64,000 nt of DNA from positions 124,001 through 188,000 of the forward strand of contig OX637801.1 of the NCBI GenBank assembly GCA_951802425.1, written 5' to 3'. The notes under the pieces are model-generated. The model saw only the letters and a program-made list of their open reading frames with translations. It was not told the origin of the DNA and ran no database searches. The stretch comes from Clavaria fumosa (lineage: Eukaryota; Basidiomycota; Agaricomycetes; Agaricales; Clavariaceae). Positions 11,100 through 20,929 of this stretch are shown here, piece after piece. The number at the start of each line of letters is the position of its first letter. The first letter of the stretch is position 1. The translations under genes and the position numbers were made by a program.

Positions 11100-11660
11100 G
11101 TGGCGGTTCCCTCTCGGTCAAACGTATTCTTGCTTACCTAGGAAGGACCCGAGACCCACGCCTGACATATGGAGGTGAAAAACGTGAGTTGCTGGGTTAT
11201 AGCGATGCAGATGGGTCTGTTCACAAGGATCGCCGAGCCATCTCATGCTATGCCTTCCTCATAAATGGTGGCGCCGTGTCGTGGAGCTCGAAGAAGCCTT
11301 GAAACAAAAAGTAGCGCTGTCGACGATGGAAGCCGAATTTGTGGCGAGTTCCCATGCCGGCGCTCTGGTTGCGCTGCTTACTTGAAGAGCTCTTTGGCCA
11401 TGTCAAAGGACCCACTACGCTCTACAGTGACAACCAATCAGCTATCGCGCTCACCAAGGATCACCAATACCACGCGAGGACCAAACGTATCGACGTTCGT
11501 TTTCATTTTATCCGCTGGATTCTTGACGGTCACCTGAAACTTACCTATTTTCCTACTGGCGATATGCTTGCCGACACTCTTACCAAAGCACTCCCGAGCC
11601 AAGGTCAAGCATTTAGCACACGAACTAGGCCTATGCAGGGCCCGAGGGAGGGTATTTGAC
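11100..11660 (+). pseudogene. Ty1/Copia RNase H fragment with 3' end
   Basis: Conserved Copia RNase H segments are in order but in two frames: LTYGGEKRELLGYSDADGS and GGAVSWSSKK in the first, then TTLYSDNQSAIALTKDHQ, YHARTKRIDVRFHFIRW and MLADTLTKALPS in the second. A frameshift lies near 11290-11340. The metal-binding Asp (SDAD, SDNQSA) is preserved, but the protein is broken. A purine run (gggcccgagggagggt) follows at about 11638-11655, as expected for a polypurine tract before a 3' LTR. The first residues (VKRILAYLGRTRD) pick up roughly 40 residues after the fragment at 0.6-0.77 kb ends. Confidence 0.8.
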
Positions 11661-11997
11661 AGTCACCATTCAATAAGTACAATGCGTGCGTAGTACCCGT
11701 GATAGACGTTTACCATTAGACTTCGTGCCTTTGCTCAGTGCCTGCTGCGCTGTCTCTCCCCTCAGCGGTCACAGATCCGTGGTGTCGATGTCACTGATGG
11801 GCAAGGGACCGGAGAGATCACGAGGAGAAAGAGATTGATGAGACGATGGTAGGTGAAAAGCTACACGCAAATGGTGATTGGACGGTGGATGTATTTGATT
11901 TGATAGACACAGGCGATTAAGACACATTTTTGAACGAGCATATAGTGCTAAACACAGAAAGTGGGCATATGAAGGGAAGGAAAGGAAAAGTTCGCGA
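11661..11997. other. Possible Copia LTR remnant
   Basis: No gene seen. The sequence directly follows the purine tract of the Copia fragment, so it may hold part of its 3' LTR (from tatttgacagtcacc). No matching 5' LTR was recognised, which leaves its extent unknown. Confidence 0.3.
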
Positions 11998-12600
11998 CTA
12001 GCTACTTCCTCTCAAGCACAGATTCCAATAAACTGAAACCAGCTCCAGCAAATTAAGCACTCCGGATTCACTGGTCAGCGAAAGCCAATGCCGGTAATGG
12101 TTAATACTCCCAGAAATGGGGACCCTGAGCTCTCCAAAGACAGAACTTCGCACCTCAATGTCACTGTAGATGACATATGCAAGCTCCTTTAAAAGGTCTT
12201 GGTATGCACATGCATCAGGCATGTACTGGCCGGGAGGGGTTGGGCCATGGGAACAGGGAGATGAACTGTGTTGCATAAGCAAGTCAACGTTCCAGCCACT
12301 CTAGAAAACATTAAGGCTCTATACCTCTTTCAGCCTTGACAGGACATCGGGGAATTCTGACCGCGGGGACAGTTGAAAGGGAGCATCATTATCAGACGTT
12401 GAGAAAACTATACCATCTAAGAGGGCATGGCGAAACAACAAATGGGCGGCACCCATGAGACCGGCAGAGTCAGATTTCTTCCAGTGTTGTTCATCGTTGA
12501 TATCAGCCAGGGGTGCAAGGAAATACTTTGCCAATGTTAAGTTCTGCTGCGCCAAAATAGGCTCAGTTTGCGCACTTAGATCATCTAACATGCTGGCCAT
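11998..12600 (-). CDS. Two-exon protein of unknown function
   Basis: Exon 1 runs from the ATG at 12600 to about 12326, and a GT-AG intron (gtatagagcc...acacag) joins it to an exon of about 12267-11998 ending in TAG. The predicted product is about 180 residues, with helical, Leu-rich segments (LTLAKYFLAPLAD, AHLLFRHALLDG, LLKELAYVIY), no signal peptide and no motif I recognise. Upstream sequence (atctatag before the ATG) could be a splice acceptor, in which case this is the 3' part of a longer gene cut off by the GGC array at 12.7 kb. Not recognised. Confidence 0.45.
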
Positions 12601-12689
12601 TGACTTTTGATCTATAGATTAGCTAAGGAAAAATTAATAAGTAGACGTGTTTCACCAAGCAAAACTCTGTGACATCTCCTTCCGTGTTC

Positions 12690-13653
12690 TGAAATCGCCA
12701 ACAGCGGCGGCGGCGGCGGCGGCAGCAACAGCGATGGGCGGCGGCAACAGCGGCGGCGGCGGCAGCAGCAACAGCGATGGGCCGCAGCAGCGGCAGCAGC
12801 AGCGACAGCGACGGGCGGCGGCGGCAGCAGCAGCAGCGACAGCGACGGGCGGCGGCGGCGGCAACAGCGGCGGCGGCGGCGGCAGCAACAACGATGGGCG
12901 GCGGCGGCGGCAACAGCGGCGGCAACAGCGGCGGCGGCGGCGGCAGCAGCAGCGACAGCGGCGGGCGGTGGCGGCGGCAGCAGCAGCGACAACGACGGGC
13001 GGCGGCGGCGGCAACAGCGGCGGCAACAGCGGCGGCGGCGGCGGCAGCAGCAGCGACAGCGGCGGGCGGTGGCGGCGGCAGCAGCAGCGACAACGACGGG
13101 CGGCGGCGGCGGCAACAGCGGCGGCGGCGGCGGCAGCAACAGTGACAGCGGCGGGCGGTGGCGGCAGCAGCAGCGACAGCGGCGGGCGGCGGCGGCAGCA
13201 GCAGCAGCGACAGCGACGGGCGGCGGCGGCGGCAACAGCGGCGGCGGCGGCGGCAGCAACAACGATGGGCGGCGGCGGCGGCAACAGCAGCGGCAACAGC
13301 GGCGGCGGCGGCGGCAGCAGCAGCGACAGCGGCGGGCGGTGGCGGCGGCAGCAGCAGCGACAACGACGGGCGGCGGCGGCGGCAACAGCAGCGACAGCGG
13401 CGGCAACAGCAGCGATGGGCGGCGGCGGCGGCAACAGCGGCGGCAACAGCGGCGATGGGCGGCGGCGGCGGCAACAGCGGCGGCAACAGCGGCGGCGGCG
13501 GCGGCAGCAGCAGCGACAGCGGCGGGCGGTGGCGGCGGCAGCAGCAGCGACAACGACGGGCGGCGGCGGCGGCAGCAACAGTGACAGCGGCGGGCGGTGG
13601 CGGCGGCAGCAGCAGCGACAACGACGGGCGGCGGCGGCAACAGCAGCAGCAAC
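12690..13653. repeat. ~960-bp GGC/AAC/AGC/GAC trinucleotide array
   Basis: Nearly pure trinucleotide text built on ggc with aac, agc, gac and gat interruptions. It shows a higher-order unit (gcggcgggcggtggcggcgg and variants) recurring roughly every 100-180 bp. All six frames stay open over hundreds of codons, so the predicted Gly/Ser/Asn, Ala/Thr and Arg/Gln proteins are not evidence of a gene. Confidence 0.85.
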
Positions 13654-13708
13654 AATGGCCCAGGCCCCCCACTGCGGTCACAGACCGATGACGGGGACCT
13701 GGGCCATT
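13654..13708. repeat. 11-bp inverted repeat at the end of the GGC array
   Basis: AATGGCCCAGG at 13654-13664 is followed by its perfect reverse complement at 13698-13708 with a 33-nt loop. It sits exactly at the junction of the GGC array and unique sequence. It could be a terminal hairpin of an element that carries the array. Confidence 0.5.
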
Positions 13709-13774
13709 GATTCGCAGCAGCTGGTGTGCAAAGGAAGGGAGGGGTGGTGGTGGCAGGCTGGAAGCACCATCTAC

Positions 13775-13890
13775 ATAGTTCTACATAGTTCTACATAGAA
13801 AGGCCTGTATCTATGTAGTTCTACATAGACCAGGAAGTTGTCTATGGGTTCTATGGGTTCTACAGGGTCTATGTAGATCTACACAGTCTA
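13775..13890. repeat. ctacatag-type tandem repeat
   Basis: About ten imperfect copies of ttctacatag / tctatgtag in both orientations form a small palindrome-rich satellite. Non-coding. Confidence 0.6.
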
Positions 13891-13904
13891 CTGCAGTATC
13901 ACCC

Positions 13905-14180
13905 CCGGTTTGCTGATGAAGCACGCGCGGTTTAGTGAGGTGCGGGACGTCGAGCTAGCGCTCCTCGACCGACACGCGCAGGGCGCGGGGCTTACGACGC
14001 CAACGCACATGAGTGCAGGGGAAGCGGTGGCGCGCGGGGTGATCGCGAATGAGACGCTGGCGTACTTCCTCGCGCGGACCCAGGCGTTTCTGCTCGCGGT
14101 GGGCGTGGACCGCGCGCGGCGAACGAGATGGCGCACTACGCGACCGAGCGGTCCTCGCAGAATGCCATCGTGTTTAGCGT
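13905..14180 (+). pseudogene. Glycyl-tRNA synthetase fragment
   Basis: The frame reads MKHARFSEVRDVELALLDRH, then MSAGEAVARGV and NETLAYFLARTQAFLLAVGVD, with NEMAHYA appearing one frame over near 14127. These match in order the conserved block of eukaryotic class II glycyl-tRNA synthetase (EAV..G...NETLGYF.AR and NEMAHYA). A deletion removes the arginine-rich stretch between them and changes frame. Sequence after about 14150 no longer matches. GC content is high compared with neighbours. It is a captured or degenerate gene piece, not a working synthetase. Confidence 0.7.
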
Positions 14181-14880
14181 GGATGTCAGGACACAGCGAA
14201 GAACGCGGCAGTGTCTGGTTCAGGAATGCTGCCACACCACTCGAGCGCTCCTGTTCGTGGCGGTGGTGGTCGAGAGGAGGCCAAGCGGGACCAGGAGTGC
14301 GCTATGAACATGCTGGTCGAGATCTCCTGTGCTGGGTGGAGCGTGCCTTGGGGCAGGGCGGGGTGGTGTCTACGTTAATACCATGCTAAAGGTAGTAGGA
14401 TTTTGGCTCCCATTGTGCTGGTCGATTGTTGCGCACCGTTCGTGATGCTTGCAGGCAATCGAAGCAAGATTCTGTGGATTCTTTTCATGGGTGCCAAGCA
14501 ACGCCCCAGATGAATCATTGCCTGTTTCTGATCAAGCAATCAAGCAAGCAAGTGGCAAGCCTGAAGGGTGATGAATAAGATGGCTGTTGTGAACAGCAAC
14601 CAAAGTGTTAAGCCTAGGGTTAGGGTTAGCCAGACCATGTTGGCAGAACTTCCCCCTCCTGAAGTTGGAGTGGGATGAATGGTGTGGCTGATGGAGGATC
14701 CCCACAGGGGCATAGCAGGAGGGAAATGGTCCAGCCTAGGGCCAGAGACCACAAGAGATCTCCAGAAGACAGTCCAGCCTAGGGCCGGAGATTGTCATGG
14801 TTGCTGCCAGAGGAACTGTGGGGCGGTGTTTGGAATCAGCTTATGTCAACATAAGCCTAATTTGGAATATTTTTTTTTGT
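14181..14880. other. Gene-free stretch with a short telomere-like repeat
   Basis: No supported gene. At 14612-14629 the sequence cctagggttagggttag contains two and a half TTAGGG units. The phrase ccagcctagggcc(a/g)gaga appears twice near 14732 and 14773. Confidence 0.4.
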
Positions 14881-16136
14881 GTTGCTGCGCTGCGCTCGCT
14901 GCCTCGCTGCCCTCCCCTCGCTGCCGCATCTCTTGTTGTGCTGCCTCCCTGTCCCTGCCTTTTCTTGCCCTCAGAGGGAAGTGAGTGAACACATTCCATA
15001 CCTGCATAAATCCATGCTGACCCTGTCCCCACCTTTTCTCTCCCTCATTGCACTGCCCTGTCACCTGCATCCCCCCACTCTGCCACCCTGCCCCACTGCC
15101 CTGCACCCCGCCAACCCCCCACCCCGCCCCTCCGCGCCCTGCCGCTCCGCCCTCGTTGTGCCGCACCTGCGCCCCGCCGCTCCGCTGCCCTGCCCTGCCC
15201 ACCACCCTGCCGTGCGCCGCCCTGCCGCCCTGCCCCTGCTGTGTGCCACCCTGCCCCGCCGACCTGCACCACACCACTCCGCCCCCCGCGCCCTGCCGCT
15301 CCGCCACTCCTGTCCCACCACCCTGCATCCCGCCGCTCCACCGCCGCCACTCTGCCGCCGCCACTCCGCTGCCCTGCCGCCGCCACTCTGCTGCCCTGCC
15401 CCGCCACCCCGCCGCCCTGCGCCCCGCCATGCCGCCGCCCCGCCGCCCGTCACCTGCACCCGTGCCGCCGCCCCGCTGCCCCGTCACATGCGCCCCACTA
15501 CTCCGCCGCCCTGCCCCCACCACTCCGCCACCCTGCCCCCACCACTCCACCCCCCGCCCTGCCGCTCCGCTGCTCCTGTCCCACCACTCCACCACCCTGC
15601 CCCCACCACTCCGCCACCCTGCCCCCACCACTCCACCCCCCGCCCTGCCGCTCCGCTGCTCCTGTCCCACCACCCTGCATCCTGCCGCCGCCACTCCGCT
15701 GCCCTGCCCCTGCCGCCCTGCCCCTGCCATGCGCCGCACTGCCGCCCTGCCCCTGCCATGCGCCGCACTGCCGCCCTGCCCCTGCTGTGCGCCACCCTGC
15801 CCTGCCGATCTGCACCACACCACTCCGCCCCCCGCGCCCTGCCGCTCCGCCACCCCTGTCCCACCACCCTGCATCCCGCCGCTCCACCGCCGCCACTCTG
15901 CCGCCGCCACTCCGCTCCTCTGCTGCCGCCACTCCGCTGCCCTGCCCCCACCACTCCGCCACCCTGCGCCCCGCCATGCCGCCGCCCCGCTGCCCGTCAC
16001 CTGCACCCGTGCCGCCGCCCCGCTGCCCCGTCACATGCACCCCACCACTCCGCCACCCTGCCCCCACCACTCCGCCACCCTGCCCCCACCACTCTGCCAC
16101 CCTGCCCCCACCACTCCACCCCCTGCCCTGCCGCTT
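14878..16136. repeat. C-rich 1.25-kb satellite (ccgcc/ctgcc/ccacc units)
   Basis: Almost the whole segment is made of ccgccc, ctgccc, ccaccac and cgctccg words. A block of about 240 bp at 15240-15480 is repeated at about 15780-16020, and shorter 60-bp blocks are repeated near 15540 and 15605. Open frames of 250-450 codons on both strands are compositional artefacts. Confidence 0.85.
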
Positions 16137-16380
16137 TGCCCTTGGGGAAATCAGCTCCCAGTGCAGTGCAAGGCTTGTGGCTGCATTATCATCTACTGGT
16201 AATGCTGGGGCGAGAATATTTGCTTGTCTGTGCACCAACAAACTAATCTTCAATGCACCTGAGGAGAAAGTATGGCTGGGAGGCAAAATTTTTGGAGGGC
16301 ACTGGCTAATTATAAATCAACAGTAGTGTAAAGCATCTGTTCCTTCACGTATGAAGGAACATGGATATCTGACCTAACTG
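16137..16380. other. Non-repetitive spacer
   Basis: No gene or known repeat seen between the C-rich satellite and the LINE 3' end. Confidence 0.3.
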
Positions 16381-16527
16381 CCTGACCCACACTAAATGAT
16401 GGCAATATAACCTACAAACCCATGCCACATACCTCTGTCCCCAATTCATCCTTTATCTCATAAATACGTACCATACATACAACTGTGTCTTTGTCTTTGC
16501 CAATGTTGCAGTATATAAATGCTGATT
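16381..16527 (+). mobile_element. LINE 3' UTR fragment
   Basis: Starts at cctgacccacactaaatga, the same junction seen after the LINE frames at about 1030 and 31886, and runs to tataaatgctgattcaa, the common 3' end. Only the last few codons and the UTR remain. The end abuts the MITE-like repeat. Confidence 0.65.
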
Positions 16528-16741
16528 CAATGGCCCAATCATCAATTAATGAGGCATATGTGAGGGCCGATCAAGAGACATCATTGGGCAAATGTGTAGG
16601 CCCAGCCTGAAAAAAGTATTACCTGCAAAGACTGCATGTTGGCCGAATTGTAAATTTGTAGTAATGAACATATAGGCCTACATAACTGTGGCTAATACAT
16701 TGCTCAATGGCCCATTCATCAATTAATGAGGCATATATCAG
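16528..16741 (+). repeat. Dispersed MITE-like repeat, copy 2
   Basis: Reverse-complement partner of 5045-5250. It is bracketed by two near-identical ~30-bp direct copies of a sequence containing catcaattaatgaggcatat (about 16535-16562 and 16708-16737). The second directly abuts the LTR at 16742. Confidence 0.6.
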
Positions 16742-17322
16742 TGTCAGTCCAGGTCCCTCACAGAAGCAAGAAGGGGAAAGAAGCTCGATTTCAACATAGG
16801 GAACTACACACATTACAAGGGTACTATATATATTGGGGAAGGGGGGCTGTGTAGGGAATGAGTCATAGGAAGGGGAACGAGGCTACATGCTCTGAGTTGT
16901 GCAGCATAGGGGAGGTAACATAAGGCAAAGGGGATATCGAGTATGGAAGGTAGCGGCGAGGCACGAATAAGGGGAGGATGACAGAAGGAATGCTTGGTGC
17001 GGTCTTGGCTGCCCAAGGGGAGACCTCAATTAGTCTCATTTAGGTTAGATTGATTGATGGGGGACGTCAGAGGCATTATTGCTGATCTGCCTCCATCACG
17101 AATTGCAAAGCGTGGGAAGTTGCAAGGAACGTGGGTGTGGGGCACATGATGGGCGCTTATCGCTGGCCTGTAGGCGCTGGGGGAGTCGCAAGAGTGGAGT
17201 TAGGGTCGCGGACGGGCGCCTACGGTCGCGGTCGATCACGTGGCTCCGTGCCCGTTCCTTGTCATGAGTTCCTAGCGTGCTATGGAGTTCAGTGAGGGTG
17301 GCTTACGTAATGGATCCTGACA
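16742..17322 (-). repeat. Gypsy A downstream (3') LTR
   Basis: About 581 bp, near-identical to 22818-23399 and 31034-31615. It contains a tatatatatt stretch at about 16825 that could serve as a TATA region and the catccattacgtaag-like end next to the purine tract. Confidence 0.85.
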
Positions 17323-17333
17323 TGGCCCCCTCC

Positions 17334-20300
17334 TCAAGGCTGGGCGTCTCGACCGGCTAGTCGTGCTTTGTCCGGGTGTTTGAGGAAAAAGTCGCAGAGA
17401 AGGATCGCGACATTGGTAAGGTTCTGGCGGGGTTCCCAGGTGTTCTCTTCGATGGGGTAGCCTAGCCATTTCACCAAGTACTTCACTCCCCTTCCTACTT
17501 TCTTCATGTCCAGGATCTCTTCAACTTCATACTCCAAGTGGTCATTGTCGATGGTCAGAGGAGGTGGGGGAGGTTGGGCTTGGGAGGTGAAGGAAGGGGG
17601 GACGAACGGGGTAAGGAGGGACTCGTTAAACACGTTGTGGATACGCCAGGCTGGGGGCAGTTTGAGACGGTATCCAGCGGGTCCCACCTTTTCCACAATA
17701 GCAAAAGGCCCGGCGCATTTGTTGTTGAGTTTCTTGTTCGGGTGGTCCATCTTCAGGTTACGTGTGTCTAACCATACAAGGTTGCCCTTTTCATACTCGT
17801 GGCTGGGTTGCTTTCGACTGTCGTAGCTCCTCTTCATCGCTAGTGCAGCTTTTTCCATGGCTTCTTTGGCAGCTCGCCGCGACTCCTCTAACTTCGCCAT
17901 CCATTCATCAGCAGCTGGGTTCACCTCCATCCGTGGGTGTATACCTCCATTCCAGGGGTGTCGGCCATAGTCCAGGAAGAAGGGCGTGTAGCCAGTCGTG
18001 GAGTGCTCCCGATTATTATTAAGCGCGAATTCCGCAGTGCTCAGCCATTCTGCCCAATCATCCTGGAGATGATCGACATACTCCCGCAGGTAGGTTTCGA
18101 TCTCTTGATTCACCCGTTCTGTTTGTCCATCAGTTTGGGGGTGGAAGGCGGTGCTTGGGTTGGCCTTTATCCCAATCATTTGGTAGAATTCCTTCATGAA
18201 TTGCGAGACAAATTGCGGGCCACGGTCACTGACAATCTTCTGAGGGATCCCATGGTTCCAGAATACTCGGTCTCGTAGAATTCTTGCAGCTCCCAGGCTC
18301 GTCAAGTCAAATCCAATCGCCTCGATGAGGGTGTGTTTGGTGTATTTATCGACGATTACAAGGATAGAGTCGAAACCACAGGACTGTGGCAACGGGCCTA
18401 CTATGTCCCAGCTGATCGCCCACCATGGACCGCTCGGGACTGGGTGTGGGTGTAGGGGCACAGCACGTTTGGACCGCTCGGGACTGGGTGTGGGTGTAGG
18501 GGCACAGCACGTTTGGTTTGGTTGGGCTTGGTTCTCTGACAGCCTTCGCATCCAGACACGTACTTCTCCACATCCTTTACCATCTCGGGCCACCAGTAGG
18601 CTTTGAGCATCACGGCTTTCATCTTCTTAATCCCGGGGTGTCCCGCGATGGGAAGGTCATGTTCATAGTTGAGTACCACCTCGTGGATGGCCGGGGGTAT
18701 CCACACAGTGTTGCTTCTCCACCACAATCCCAGGCAGTCTCGCGTCCAGCTGTCGTCGATTTCCACGGGCTTAGTGACGTGTTCCATGCTCTTTTTCTGG
18801 AGGAGCGTCTCCATTTCAGATGTGAAGCTGGTGCGTACGTCCATGTCAGGGGGGAGCATCTGGACGGGAGCATCTTCTTCAGCTGCCTCTCCATAGTCAG
18901 GCCTTCGCGAGAGGGTATTGGCTTTGGTGTTGCTCTTACCAGTCCGATACTTGATTGCGAAGTCGAAACTCTGGAGTTCTCTGTACCAGTGTATTTGCCA
19001 TGGCTTCAGTTTTTGGGGCTTTCTGAAGTATTGCAAGTTTGCATGGTCAGTCCATATCTCGAAGGTTTCATCCACTCCTATGAGATATGCTCTCCACTCT
19101 CTCAATGCTCTGATAACTGCGAGGAGCTCCTTGTCATAGACGTCGTAGTTCTTTTCGGCCGCCGTGAGGGCCTCGGAGATGTAGTCGACTGGTCTCCAGG
19201 TCCCGTTGGGCTGCTGCTGGAAAAGGACTCCACCCATCGTGAGATTACTTGCATCTGTTTCTACCTTCCACCTAGCCGTATCCTGGGGTAGGGTGAGGAC
19301 CGGGGCTGAAACGAGCGCTCCTTTCACATCCAGGAAGGCCGCGACCTGTTCGCTCTGCCAGCACCAGGGGACGTTACCAGTGAGCTTAAACAGGGGCTTG
19401 GCTCGCAAGGACAGGTTAGGGATAAACCTCCACAGGTGGTTGACCATTCCCAGGAAACGTTGGAGTTCCTTGATATTTTGGGGCTCTGGCCAGTTTCGGA
19501 TTGCTTCCGCCTTGGCCGGGTCGTGCTCGAGTCGATTGTGTGAGAGCCTGAGCCCAAGGTAGAATACCTCAGCCTTCTCAAACTCACACTTGCTCAGTCG
19601 GAGGCACAGTCCATTGTTGCGGAACCTCTGCAGGACTCGGTCCATCCAGTAACGGTGGGTCGCGAGGTCGTCCACGAAGATAATGACGCCATCGATATAC
19701 GCGAGTACGTGTCTGCTGGCAATTTCTTCTCCCAGAATATGGTTCATAAATCTCTGAAAGGTCGCAGGAGCATTCTGGAGCCCAAACCACATTACCGTGG
19801 GTTCGAACAAACCTTGCGACATCAAGAAGGCACATCTCTCCTGGTGTCCTTCCCACAACCTCATCGATGGAAACCCTCCCTTTGCATCAATCTTGGAAAA
19901 GATCCTTGCTCCATGCAGTCTGTCTACACAGTCGCGGATGCGTGGCAATGGGAACTTGTCTTTAATCAAAAACGAGTTGAGGCATGAGTAATCAATGATG
20001 GGCCAGAGCTTGTCCTTTTCTCGCTTGAAAAAGAACAGGCTGGCGTAGGGGGATTTGGAGGGCCTTATCCTTCCTGAAGCCAGCTGCTCGTCGATCCACC
20101 TGTTCATTTCTGCTGTTTCCTCCCTGGTCAACGAGTACAGCTTGGAGGATAAGTGACCTAGGTCCTTGCGGAACTCGATCTTGATGTCAAAATCAGGTCG
20201 CGGTTTGGGCAACTCATCCCACTTCACCTCACTAAAGACTGTTGGGTATAGCGACGGCCAGTTGGGCATATCTCCAGAGTCCGAAAAGCGAATGTCCATA

Positions 20301-20929
20301 GTCGTTTGTAGCGCATTGTCCCATATACTGCCTTTAGGATAGGCCCAAGGACTTGCGAGGTGTGGGTCAAAGTGACAACTCCTGGGGCAGCGCTTGAAGG
20401 AGACCTTGCCTAGTGGCCAATCAATCTCGGGGTTGTGTTTGGACAGCCAGTCATGTCCCAAGATGATCTTGTGCGACTTGGCCGTTCCAAGTAAGAAGTG
20501 TATCCACTCTTGGTGGTCTCCTATTGTTAACAGGAGGTCGATGCCATAGTGGATGGGTCCACTCTTGTTTGCTGATCCATCCACATTGTACACTTTGATC
20601 AGGTTCTGTAGTGGGACAGGTTCCAGTCCTAGTTCCTTGCACCAGGCCAGGTCCATGAAGCAATTAGTACACCCTGAATCGATCAGGAACTTAACACCTC
20701 CCCATTCAGCCGTGGTTAGAGTTTCAAAGTGTGCCGGTAGGGTCAACTCTCTCTTCTGTCTCTTTGGTTTCTCCTCCGTGACTTTTGCTGTTCTGTTGTC
20801 CTCAAGTTCATTCACGCTCCGAGCATGTCTCCATTGCAAGATCGTGTATTTGGGTATACTTGCTACGGGTACAGGGGCGGGGGCGGGAACATTGCTTGTA
20901 CTGTTACAGAGATGTGAGCTCGGACTCAC
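17334..20929 (-). pseudogene. Gypsy A pol: protease, RT, RNase H, integrase, chromodomain
   Basis: The N-terminal protease keeps its catalytic site (FLIDSGCTNCFM). The RT has FSKIDAKGGF and the catalytic box reads YIDGVIIF instead of YxDD, so the second Asp is Gly. RNase H (ETDASNLTMGG) and the integrase zinc finger (H...GCEGCQ) follow. Integrase core motifs include WDIVGPLP, VSDRGPQF and STAFHPQTDGQTERVNQ. The C-terminus is a chromodomain (YLVKWLGYPIEENTWEP), which targets integration to modified chromatin in chromoviruses. A 44-bp tandem duplication at 18430-18517 shifts the frame between the integrase finger and core; element B has one copy. The element cannot make an active polyprotein. 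Confidence 0.9.
18430..18517. repeat. 44-bp tandem duplication inside Gypsy A pol
   Basis: Two exact 44-bp units beginning ccgctcgggactgggtgtgg at 18430 and 18474. Element B carries a single unit (about 29888-29932). 44 is not a multiple of three, so the duplication causes the frameshift that splits the pol frame. Confidence 0.85.

Noticed and set aside
12612..13798. Six overlapping open frames of 120-383 codons on both strands (Gly/Ser, Ala/Thr, Arg/Gln and Leu/Pro-rich proteins).
   Set aside because: They follow from a GGC/AAC/AGC trinucleotide array that lacks stops in every frame; no domain, start context or codon bias supports a gene.
14846..16326. Open frames of up to 455 codons (Pro/Ala/His-rich plus strand; Gly/Arg-rich minus strand).
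   Set aside because: Artefacts of the C-rich satellite; open on both strands and in several frames at once.
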